From: Desulfobacterales bacterium
Lineage (GTDB): Bacteria > Desulfobacterota > Desulfobacteria > Desulfobacterales > UBA11574
DNA: 12,215 nucleotides
Assembly (NCBI GenBank): GCA_012974475.1
Contig: JAAXQD010000025.1
Location: 1 to 12,215, forward strand
Reading direction: 5' to 3'
The notes under the pieces were generated by a model. The model was not told the origin of the DNA. It saw nothing but the letters and a program-made list of their open reading frames with translations, and ran no database searches. Positions within the stretch are counted from its first letter, which is position 1, and the number at the start of each line of letters is the position of its first letter. Below are positions 6,369-12,215 of this stretch, in pieces. A program made the translations under genes and the position numbers.

Positions 6369-6402
6369 AAAGCACGAAAATTAGAATGTTATTTCGTGCT
6401 TT
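6369..6402 (-). terminator. Hairpin between ppdK and sixA (terminator or attenuator)
   Basis: AAAGCACGAAA (6369-6379) and TTTCGTGCTTT (6392-6402) form a perfect 11-bp stem with a 12-base loop. On the minus strand it lies 26 bases past the ppdK stop and ends in CTTTTG, a weak U-run, only a few bases before the sixA ribosome binding site. It could end most ppdK transcripts while letting some reach sixA, or stabilise the 3' end. Confidence 0.55.
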
Positions 6403-6428
6403 CGTAATTATCATTAATTCGATCCCGG

Positions 6429-9167
6429 CTATTTCCCGGATTTCTTATCCCGCAGCGCGGCATGGGCGGCAGCCAGACGTGCAACCGGTATGCGGAATGG
6501 AGAGCACGACACATACGTTAACCCCAGTTCATGACACAACTGAATAGATTCGGGATTCCCCCCGTGTTCACCGCAGATTCCGCATTCCAAATCGGGTCTT
6601 ACGGAACGTCCTTTTTGAACCGATATTTCCATCAGCATGCCCACACCATCCCGGTCGATAACGGCAAAAGGATTTTCCGGAAGAATTTCTTTTTCCATAT
6701 ATTCAATTAAAAACCCTGCCTCGGCGTCGTCTCTGGATATCCCGAAGGTTGTCTGGGTCAGGTCATTGGTCCCAAATGATATGAACTCTGCATATTCCGC
6801 AATCTGATCGGTTGTCAGTGCGGCACGCGGTATTTCGATCATGGTTCCGAACTTATACTTCGGCTCAATGCCTTGTTCCGTCATAACCTTTTTAGCCTCG
6901 GGCTCAAGAATATCGCGCTGAAACTTCAGTTCGTTCACATGGCTGGTCAGAGGGATCATTATCTCAGGATGCACATCGATGCCTTCTTTGGCCACCATAC
7001 AGGCAGCTTCGAATATTGCGCGAACCTGCATGACGGTCAGTTCCGGAATGTGAATGCCCAGTCGTACACCCCGAAGCCCCAGCATTGGATTTGACTCGTG
7101 CAGACTTTCCACCCGTTTGAGAATGTGTTCTTCTTTTTCGATCTGGTCGAGCAGCCGATCAATACCTTCAAGGGTGCCGGCATCCTTCAGACGAATCTTA
7201 AGATCCGACAGATCCCTCAGCAGGTCGATGTGATTGGGAAGAAATTCGTGCAGCGGAGGATCGATCAAACGAATAATGACCGGGAGTCCGTCCATGACCC
7301 GGAAAAGGCCTGCAAAGTCTTCCCGCTGAAAGGGCAGCAGTGCGTCGAGAGCTTCACGCCGTTCACTCGGCAGGTCGGTCATGATCATCTTCTGCACAAA
7401 GGGGAGGCGTTCTGCCTCGAAGAACATGTGTTCGGTGCGACACAGCCCGATGCCTTCCGCGCCGTAGTCAAGCGCACGCTGGGCATCGGCTGGATAATCT
7501 GCATTCGCCCATACCCCGAGTTTGCGAAACTCATCCGCCCAGGAGAGCAGCTTCATCAGCCACAGATCCTTTATGTCCGGCACCATGGTCTTTACCTTTC
7601 CGGCATAAAGTTCGCCGGCATTGCCGTCGATGGAGATCCATTCCCCTTCCTTGATAACTTTGCCCTTCACACTCATCTGCCGCTTGACCATGTCGATTTT
7701 AAGTTCGGAGACACCGACGACCGCCGGTTTTCCGAACTGGCGGGCAACCAGCGCGGCATGGCTGGTACGACCACCGCGGCTTGTGAGGATTCCCTGGGCA
7801 GCCAGCATCCCGTGGACGTCGTCCGGCCGCGTTTCCGGGCGTACCATGATCACGTCCTTGCCCTCTTCTTTGGCCCACAACTCCGCAATATCTGCGTCGA
7901 AGGCGACCACTCCATAGGCCGCCCCAGGTGAAACGTTAAGACCCCTGGCCAGCATGTCACCGCTGGCTTTGACTTCTTTTACCGCCTCTCGGTCAAACTG
8001 CGGATGCAGGAAGAAGTCGACCTGATTGGGAGTTACACGCATAACCGCTTCTTCACGTGTGATCGAGCCTTCTTCGACCATTTCAACAGCAATCCGAACC
8101 GCAGCTTGGGCCGTACGTTTGCCATCCCGGGTCTGCAGCATCCAGAATTTACCCTTTTCAATGGTAAATTCAACGTCCTGCATATCACGATAATGGGAAT
8201 CCAGCTTCTTCGAGATCTGCTCGAACTCGGCATACGCCTCGGGCATTTCCGTTTTCAATTGGGAGATCTCATTGGTTAAACGGATCCCGGCAACCACATC
8301 TTCACCCTGTGCGTTGGTCAGGTAATCGCCTTCAATCTTATTTTCTCCTGTGGAGCCATCCCGGGTCATGGCCACACCGGTTGCGCTATCATTTCCCATA
8401 TTCCCGAAAACCATGGTCTGAACCGTCACCGCAGTGCCCAGGTCATGGGAAATCCTTGCAGCATTACGGTAATCGACAGCCCGTTTCCCGTTCCAGCTCC
8501 TGAAAACGGCTTCTGTCGCCATAAACAGCTGTTCAAATGGATCGGTTGGGAAATATCGACCCGCGTATTGTTTGAAGATCACCTTGAATTTATCCACCAC
8601 CGCCTTCCAATCATCGGCAGACAGCTCGGAATCTGTTTCGACGCCCGCTTTTGCACGGGCTTCGGTGATAACCTCCTCAAAGACCTCATCCGGCGCATCC
8701 ATAACCACATTGCCGAACATCTGCACCAGGCGTCGATAAGAGTCGAATACAAATCGTTCATCGCCGGTCAATTCGATCATTCCTTCTGCTGTTTTATCGT
8801 TCAGTCCGATATTAAGCACGGTGTCCATCATGCCCGGCATGGAAAACTTGGCGCCACTGCGGCATGAAACCAAAAGTGGATTTTCCCGGTCACCAAATTT
8901 TTTACCGGTGGTTTCCTCAATCGCTTTCAAAGCGTCAAGCATTTGATCTCTCATTCCTTTCGGAAAGGTTTCGCCCGAAGCCAGGTAGGTGTTGCACGCC
9001 TCGGTCGTAACCGTAAACCCCGGTGGCACAGGAACATTGATGCGCACCATTTCCGATAGATTTGCCCCTTTCCCGCCCAGCAATCCGCGAACCGCATCCC
9101 AATCACCGCCGACATACTCTTCCGCCTTTTCAATTTCATCCAAGAGATAAACCCATTTTTTAGACAT
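6429..9167 (-). CDS. ppdK: Pyruvate, phosphate dikinase
   Basis: This 912-residue cytoplasmic enzyme interconverts pyruvate, ATP and phosphate with phosphoenolpyruvate, AMP and pyrophosphate, serving glycolysis or gluconeogenesis in anaerobes. The N-terminal ATP-grasp region shows GGKGANLSEM (31-40, with the ATP-contacting Lys33) and FGNMGNDSATGVAMTRD. The swivelling domain carries the catalytic phosphohistidine His470 in GGRTSHAALVAR, followed by FGKPAVVG. The C-terminal PEP/pyruvate barrel has the conserved GTNDLTQTTFG segment and the acid/base Cys865 in GICGEHGG. Length is slightly above the roughly 875 residues common in bacteria, partly from an extended N-terminus (DEIEKAEEYVGGDWDAVRG). 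ATG 9165-9167 (complement) is supported by GAGGTG several bases upstream. No PPDK regulatory (DUF299) protein gene is visible. sixA follows downstream. Confidence 0.97.
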   Translation of the reverse strand: MSKKWVYLLDEIEKAEEYVGGDWDAVRGLLGGKGANLSEMVRINVPVPPGFTVTTEACNTYLASGETFPKGMRDQMLDALKAIEETTGKKFGDRENPLLVSCRSGAKFSMPGMMDTVLNIGLNDKTAEGMIELTGDERFVFDSYRRLVQMFGNVVMDAPDEVFEEVITEARAKAGVETDSELSADDWKAVVDKFKVIFKQYAGRYFPTDPFEQLFMATEAVFRSWNGKRAVDYRNAARISHDLGTAVTVQTMVFGNMGNDSATGVAMTRDGSTGENKIEGDYLTNAQGEDVVAGIRLTNEISQLKTEMPEAYAEFEQISKKLDSHYRDMQDVEFTIEKGKFWMLQTRDGKRTAQAAVRIAVEMVEEGSITREEAVMRVTPNQVDFFLHPQFDREAVKEVKASGDMLARGLNVSPGAAYGVVAFDADIAELWAKEEGKDVIMVRPETRPDDVHGMLAAQGILTSRGGRTSHAALVARQFGKPAVVGVSELKIDMVKRQMSVKGKVIKEGEWISIDGNAGELYAGKVKTMVPDIKDLWLMKLLSWADEFRKLGVWANADYPADAQRALDYGAEGIGLCRTEHMFFEAERLPFVQKMIMTDLPSERREALDALLPFQREDFAGLFRVMDGLPVIIRLIDPPLHEFLPNHIDLLRDLSDLKIRLKDAGTLEGIDRLLDQIEKEEHILKRVESLHESNPMLGLRGVRLGIHIPELTVMQVRAIFEAACMVAKEGIDVHPEIMIPLTSHVNELKFQRDILEPEAKKVMTEQGIEPKYKFGTMIEIPRAALTTDQIAEYAEFISFGTNDLTQTTFGISRDDAEAGFLIEYMEKEILPENPFAVIDRDGVGMLMEISVQKGRSVRPDLECGICGEHGGNPESIQLCHELGLTYVSCSPFRIPVARLAAAHAALRDKKSGK

Positions 9168-9183
9168 TTTGAAGCACCTCTCA

Positions 9184-9660
9184 ATAGTTGTGTTGAATTA
9201 AAGAACTAACAGGCTGAACCTATTCTTATTTTTTATCCATAAAGCAATATGGATTTTATGTAAAAAAAGCTGGCAATTTAAACGCTGATATTTTATCAGG
9301 GAATAACCGCAAGCCTGAAAGATATCCAGGCTTGAATTGAGTTAATTATAAATGTTATGGGAATAAGGAACGCATTGGATATCAGCGATCCTAACAAATA
9401 AATTTTCGCACTTCGTTACAATGGCAGGGCCGTTTTTCTTAAAAAGCGGTAACTTATAAAAAATGTGTCAACCGGGGGAAATAGACCATTAAATACATGG
9501 AAATTATAGATCAGTTCAAGGCCCATAAAAAATGAACGCGATTTATAGTGTAAGATTATCTTATAAATAAAAGTTGTTTGCCTGTCAATGGAAAAGAAGC
9601 CAATGGTGGGCTTTGAATAGCCGGACCGCAAGCTTCGACCTACAGGAACTCAAATAAGAA
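9184..9660. other. AT-rich divergent spacer between ppdK and the nitroreductase gene
   Basis: About 500 bases without a supportable gene separate the divergent starts, so promoters for both must lie here. I see no strong sigma70 pair. TTGCCA on the minus strand (9271-9276 in + coordinates) is a weak -35 candidate for ppdK. Two dyads are present: CAAGCCTG/CAGGCTTG (9310-9317 and 9327-9334, 9-base loop) and a near-palindrome CCGTTTTTCTTAAAAAGCGG (9430-9449). Short frames within it lack ribosome binding sites and coding character. Confidence 0.5.
9310..9334. repeat. 8-bp inverted repeat in the ppdK upstream spacer
   Basis: CAAGCCTG (9310-9317) and CAGGCTTG (9327-9334) are perfect arms around a 9-base AAAGATATC loop, about 145 bases before the ppdK start. 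No T-run follows on either strand, so an operator or structured leader is more likely than a terminator. Confidence 0.35.
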
Positions 9661-9670
9661 AAGGAGCAGG

Positions 9671-10348
9671 ATGGTGGATATTATAGACGCCATAATCATG
9701 CGAAAAAGCATTAGAGACTTTAAAGCAGACCCTGTCCCAAAACAGATTCTAAAAGAAATTTTAGATACAGCTACCCGTGCCCCTTCAGCCGAAAATAGCC
9801 AGCCATGGGAATTTACCATTATCGCCGGGGATGTTCTGAATTCTGTCATACAGGCGAATGTTGAAAATTTGAATTCTGGAGCCCCCTCCCATCCCGACCT
9901 TCAAATCAAGGGGTTGCCATTGGACAGCGTATACAGAAGACGTCAGATTGAAATCGCCAAACAGATCTTTAAGCTCATGGATATCCCCAGGGAAGATAAA
10001 GAGAAAAGGGACCGGTGGATGAAGCGGGGGTTCCGTTACTTTAATGCACCGGCGGCCATTGTTGTCTATGTGGACAGATCGCTGTCCTACCCCAGACCGC
10101 TGTTCGACATCGGTGCCGTGACACAGAACATCTGCCTGGCCGCACTCCATTATGGTCTTGGCACCTGTATCGCCAATCAGGGTATCGCATATCCCCAAGT
10201 GCTGCACGAATTTGCCGGAATACCCGAATCCAAACGGATTATGATTTCCATTGCCATCGGTTATCCCAACTGGGATTTCCCGGCAAATAGAGTGGTCAGC
10301 ACCCGGGAGCCCATGGAAAATATTATAACCTGGTGCGGGTTTGAGTAG
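9671..10348 (+). CDS. Nitroreductase-family FMN oxidoreductase
   Basis: This 225-residue cytoplasmic flavoprotein has the nitroreductase fold and would use NAD(P)H and FMN to reduce nitroaromatics, quinones or related acceptors; the true substrate is not readable from sequence. FMN-phosphate residues are visible at the N-terminus (RKSIRDF, 11-17: Arg11, Ser13, Arg15), followed by APSAENSQPWEF (37-48) with the conserved Asn/Gln-Pro-Trp. The later DIGAVTQNICLAALHYGLGTC helix and loop are typical of the family. A longer than usual middle section (about 70-120, rich in Arg/Lys) may shape the substrate pocket. AAGGAG at 9661-9666 lies 4 bases before ATG 9671. It appears to be a single-gene unit; neighbours on both sides are on the minus strand. 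Confidence 0.92.
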   Translation: MVDIIDAIIMRKSIRDFKADPVPKQILKEILDTATRAPSAENSQPWEFTIIAGDVLNSVIQANVENLNSGAPSHPDLQIKGLPLDSVYRRRQIEIAKQIFKLMDIPREDKEKRDRWMKRGFRYFNAPAAIVVYVDRSLSYPRPLFDIGAVTQNICLAALHYGLGTCIANQGIAYPQVLHEFAGIPESKRIMISIAIGYPNWDFPANRVVSTREPMENIITWCGFE

Positions 10349-10476
10349 AGAATTCTTGCGCAAAGGACCAGACTTTGTATTGTCCATAAAAGGGGCTGTT
10401 AACTACAAAACGATTAAGTGAAGTGACAAACCAATTTGTCCCATAATTCAATAGTTATAATTAGGATTTACTTAAC

Positions 10477-10505
10477 TTGACAATCACCTATTTGATATCA
10501 GTAAT
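10477..10505 (+). promoter_or_regulatory. Possible sigma70-like promoter for an orphan transcript
   Basis: A perfect -35 hexamer TTGACA (10477-10482) is followed after 17 bases by AGTAAT (10500-10505), which keeps four of six -10 positions but lacks the important A at position 2. No protein gene follows, so its product, if any, would be non-coding. Confidence 0.3.
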
Positions 10506-10676
10506 TCAGGCGTTTCGACATACTGGCATACAAAAATAAAATGGGCATCAATTTTGTGATAAGTCATTAACATACCACAGTTTCGAGTGAACAAAGGTAC
10601 TTGCAAGCTATCACAGTTTTTTACACGCTCGATTGTTATCGGTTATTCTCAATTTTTAAAAGTTTGAAGACTGAAA

Positions 10677-10712
10677 GGCGGACACAAGATATAGTATCCG
10701 CCTTATTTATTT
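10677..10712 (+). terminator. Terminator-like hairpin on the + strand
   Basis: GGCGGA (10677-10682) and TCCGCC (10697-10702) form a GC-rich stem with a 14-base loop, followed directly by TTATTTATTT. It lies about 330 bases after the nitroreductase stop and 175 bases downstream of the TTGACA promoter candidate. Confidence 0.5.
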
Positions 10713-10865
10713 CGATTGATGAATATTGCTCGAATCTCACATTTTATTTAATCGCTTATTTTAATATTTCAAGAGTTAGGCTAACTGATTTAAAAACTCA
10801 TAATACGTAACATTTACTCCTTAAATGAGAGTCTATTAAGTGTGATGTGTCAGGATAGCTTAGGG

Positions 10866-11705
10866 TCAGCCATCTGGGAATAAAGTCTCGAACACACTGC
10901 GCAGGTTGGCCCGACGGCTTTTGGGAGTAGTCCATTTGATTGTATCTTTAGCATGGTTGTTTTTCTGACATTCCTTGATTATAGTTTCTAAAGATTCTTC
11001 AAAATTGAAAGCAATAACTCTACCCCCAGACCGGACAACTGCCAGGAGGGTTTCACGGTCTTTGAGGCTGGAACAAACATAGTTTACGGCTTCAAATGGA
11101 ATACTCAGCCCGGCGGCCTGCTCGGCAAAGAAGTTTGCCTTTTGTAAGAAATCGGAGTTTATGGAGTTACATTCACCCGTTGCTGCTATTTTATCGTAAG
11201 CCTGATGCTCTCTTGCCCGATGGAAATACCTTTGAACAAGAGCTATAAGTTTTTCCTCAGAGATGACGGCTTCAAGGTCTTTTTCAAGGCCGAAGGTAAG
11301 TGAGTTGGCCAAAACAGCCTGAAAGCGATCAGGGCCATATAGTTGGCGAATTGCTTCTGTGATGATACTAAAACTGGACGATACCAATAATAATGGTACG
11401 TTCTTTTGGTAGAGTCTTTCAATGAAGGTATCAAAACCGTTTATGAAGCGCATTTTGAACGTGGCATACTCTATGGCCCTACGCAGTGTAATACCACGAG
11501 TCATAGTCGCATATTGAAGTAGGGCTTCTTCCGGTTTCACATTTCCGGTGCTTTCCCTTTGAAATAGGTCAAATGCCTGTTCATACCGTTCCGGCTGAAG
11601 GGGAAATCCCACGCGGATGAGTTCGGAAGGTGTGTGGTCATGAACCACTGCACCATCAAGTTCCAATACAACCATCTGTCTATCAAAAGTTTGGTCGCTC
11701 TTCAT
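10866..11705 (-). CDS. HAD-superfamily protein, phosphoserine-phosphatase-like, probably inactive
   Basis: This 279-residue protein has the layout of a SerB-like HAD phosphatase but its catalytic motifs are degraded. Motif I, normally DxDG, reads ELDG (15-18), so the nucleophile Asp is Glu while the second Asp (17) remains. Motif II Ser is present in LLLVSSSF (109-111). A motif III-like Lys189 follows. Motif IV, normally GDSxxD, reads CSSLKD (211-216), keeping only the last Asp. An inactive, ligand-binding or altered enzyme is therefore likely. The ATG at 11703-11705 (complement) is chosen over a TTG three codons upstream because GGAG (11716-11719) lies 10 bases before it but only one base before the TTG. 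The gene stands alone. Codon use and spacing give no clear sign of recent transfer. Confidence 0.72.
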   Translation of the reverse strand: MKSDQTFDRQMVVLELDGAVVHDHTPSELIRVGFPLQPERYEQAFDLFQRESTGNVKPEEALLQYATMTRGITLRRAIEYATFKMRFINGFDTFIERLYQKNVPLLLVSSSFSIITEAIRQLYGPDRFQAVLANSLTFGLEKDLEAVISEEKLIALVQRYFHRAREHQAYDKIAATGECNSINSDFLQKANFFAEQAAGLSIPFEAVNYVCSSLKDRETLLAVVRSGGRVIAFNFEESLETIIKECQKNNHAKDTIKWTTPKSRRANLRSVFETLFPDG

Positions 11706-11818
11706 AGTTGCCAATCTCCTTTACCGCGAAGCGGTTTCGTACATCTCCAAAATTGCAAATATAATCAATTACAGATACCTTTAGTGAAAAAAAGCTATCA
11801 GTGCCCTGATTTATTTGT

Positions 11819-11849
11819 TTTTGTGATATCATAATACCATATCACAAAA
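11819..11849. promoter_or_regulatory. 11-bp perfect dyad, possible operator
   Basis: TTTTGTGATAT (11819-11829) and ATATCACAAAA (11839-11849) are perfect inverted arms with a 9-base spacer, about 115 bases upstream of the HAD-like start. The inner TGTGA...TCACA spacing is 15 bases, not the 6 of a CRP site. It could bind a dimeric regulator or fold as a hairpin. Confidence 0.4.
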
Positions 11850-11988
11850 CGGTAATTGTGGCGATTTTTGCTATGAAACACACGCCTCTTGTCCAAAAAA
11901 AACGTGTGATATCGTGCCCTAATAGAGGCAGATCCTTTTTCGGGGATTTGCTTTTTTTGCAATTTTGTAAGAAATAGGATATATGTAC

Positions 11989-12055
11989 TGAACGAAACTC
12001 GGTTTCAGGTTGTGTTTATGGCAAGATGAACGAAACTCCGAGCCTTTTATAATTT
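11989..12055 (+). repeat. Direct repeat TGAACGAAACTC with a possible terminator hairpin
   Basis: TGAACGAAACTC occurs at 11989-12000 and 12027-12038. CTCGG (11998-12002) plus TTTC can pair with GAAA plus CCGAG (12038-12042) with a 2-base bulge, and the right arm is followed by CCTTTTATAATTTTCTT. This resembles a terminator or attenuator on the + strand, though no + strand gene ends nearby. Confidence 0.3.
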
Positions 12056-12095
12056 TCTTGGTTTTAAGAGTGCCTTTTACCAAAAAAGCTCCATC

Positions 12096-12125
12096 TTGCA
12101 AATCAACAGTTCATTAATGTATAAT
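12096..12125 (+). promoter_or_regulatory. Sigma70-like promoter pointing out of the window
   Basis: TTGCAA (12096-12101) and a perfect TATAAT (12120-12125) are separated by 18 bases. Transcription would start near 12132 and run rightwards. No start codon with a ribosome binding site is visible before the window ends, so the gene lies beyond it. Confidence 0.5.
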
Positions 12126-12131
12126 ACCCTT

Positions 12132-12178
12132 AAATGATAATAATTCCGCTCAAACGATAATAAATTTCAAATGATAAG
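12132..12178 (+). repeat. Three AAAYGATAA direct repeats downstream of the promoter
   Basis: AAATGATAA (12132-12140), AAACGATAA (12152-12160) and AAATGATAA (12169-12177) are spaced 20 and 17 bases apart, starting at the predicted transcription start. The arrangement suggests binding sites for a regulator. The GATAAT-like cores resemble Fur hexamers, but the spacing does not fit a Fur box. Confidence 0.45.
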
Positions 12179-12215
12179 CCCTATGTGAACAAATAAAGGC
12201 TCATTTATAGTATTT

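Larger units (their letters stand above)
10349..10865. other. AT-rich spacer between nitroreductase and HAD-like genes
   Basis: No convincing protein gene lies here. One frame of 69 codons (10601-10810) begins with TTG, has poor coding character and runs through a hairpin, so I do not call it. Notable elements are a 16-base dyad GACAAACCAATTTGTC (10425-10440), a consensus TTGACA (10477-10482), and a GC-rich hairpin with T-rich tail (10677-10712). Together they could bracket a small RNA. Confidence 0.45.
11723..12095. other. AT-rich region upstream of the HAD-like gene, several dyads
   Basis: No gene is supportable here. The stretch holds a small hairpin beside the HAD-like ribosome binding site (ACCGC 11723-11727 with GCGGT 11731-11735), a long perfect dyad (11819-11849), a repeated TGTGATATC (11822-11830 and 11905-11913), a CACACG/CGTGTG pair (11879-11884 and 11903-11908), and a duplicated TGAACGAAACTC (11989-12000 and 12027-12038). 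Promoters for the HAD-like gene should lie in its left part; AATATA at 11757-11762 (TATATT on the minus strand) is a weak -10 candidate. Confidence 0.45.

Noticed and set aside
5767..6384. 205-codon + strand frame opposite sixA
   Set aside because: It is antisense to a gene with clear catalytic motifs and lacks a start signal.
7098..7931. 277-codon + strand frame opposite ppdK
   Set aside because: It is a shadow of the highly conserved PPDK coding sequence.
10601..10810. 69-codon frame starting with TTG in the nitroreductase-HAD spacer
   Set aside because: Composition is not coding-like, the start has poor spacing to a weak AAAGG, and the frame runs through a terminator-like hairpin.
11705..11714. 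TTG start three codons upstream for the HAD-like gene
   Set aside because: The GGAG is only one base from the TTG, too close; it is 10 bases from the ATG.
11822..11846. CRP/FNR site in the TGTGA...TCACA dyad
   Set aside because: The half-sites are 15 bases apart rather than 6.
11919..12101. 60-codon minus-strand frame near the right end
   Set aside because: No ribosome binding site, low-complexity Lys/Ile composition, and overlaps repeats and hairpins.
12136..12178. Fur box from GATAAT-like hexamers near the right end
   Set aside because: The hexamers are 17-20 bases apart, whereas Fur boxes have adjacent or nearly adjacent hexamers.
12132..12178. CRISPR array
   Set aside because: Repeats are only 9 bases, three copies, with spacers of 8-11 bases.

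Overview
The window looks like one end of a contig from an anaerobic bacterium, most likely a Desulfobacterota (deltaproteobacterial) relative. This is inferred from the mix of a bacterial-type pyruvate phosphate dikinase, a SixA-type phosphatase of the 'QHG' kind, moderate G+C genes and AT-rich spacers. No RNA gene or single marker fixes the lineage. Bases 1-19 match exactly the Tn5 mosaic end used in Nextera sequencing adapters, so genomic sequence probably begins at base 20.

Region 1 (20-5745, + strand) is an operon-like run. The last codons of an upstream gene overlap by one base (TGATG) the start of a 607-residue envelope protein with two periplasmic domains. It is followed by a LolD/MacB-type ABC ATPase, a FtsX/MacB-type permease (start overlapping the ATPase stop), a ZnuA-like metal-binding periplasmic protein with a His-rich loop, a small lipoprotein with a CKC motif, and a 75-residue protein that looks like an internally deleted MscS channel. 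The pairing of an exporter/mechanotransmission-type ABC module with a zinc/manganese-type binding protein is the most unusual feature of the window. The binding protein lacks two of the three usual metal-ligand histidines and the permease lacks the usual fourth membrane helix. I read it as a candidate periplasmic metal-handling system, loosely comparable to the Vibrio cholerae Zrg zinc system, whose function is not proven by sequence.

Region 2 (5746-9167) is convergent to region 1. On the minus strand, ppdK (pyruvate phosphate dikinase, active-site phosphohistidine at residue 470) is followed after 80 bases by sixA (phosphohistidine phosphatase), with an 11-bp perfect hairpin between them. 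The pairing of a phospho-His enzyme and a phospho-His phosphatase suggests a possible regulatory link.

Region 3 (9168-12215) is sparse and AT-rich. A nitroreductase gene (+) and a degenerate HAD-like protein gene (-) sit among three spacers of about 500 bases each. The spacers contain dyads, a possible small-RNA unit (10477-10712), and near the right end a sigma70-like promoter with a perfect -10 followed by three AAAYGATAA repeats. That promoter points to a gene beyond the window.
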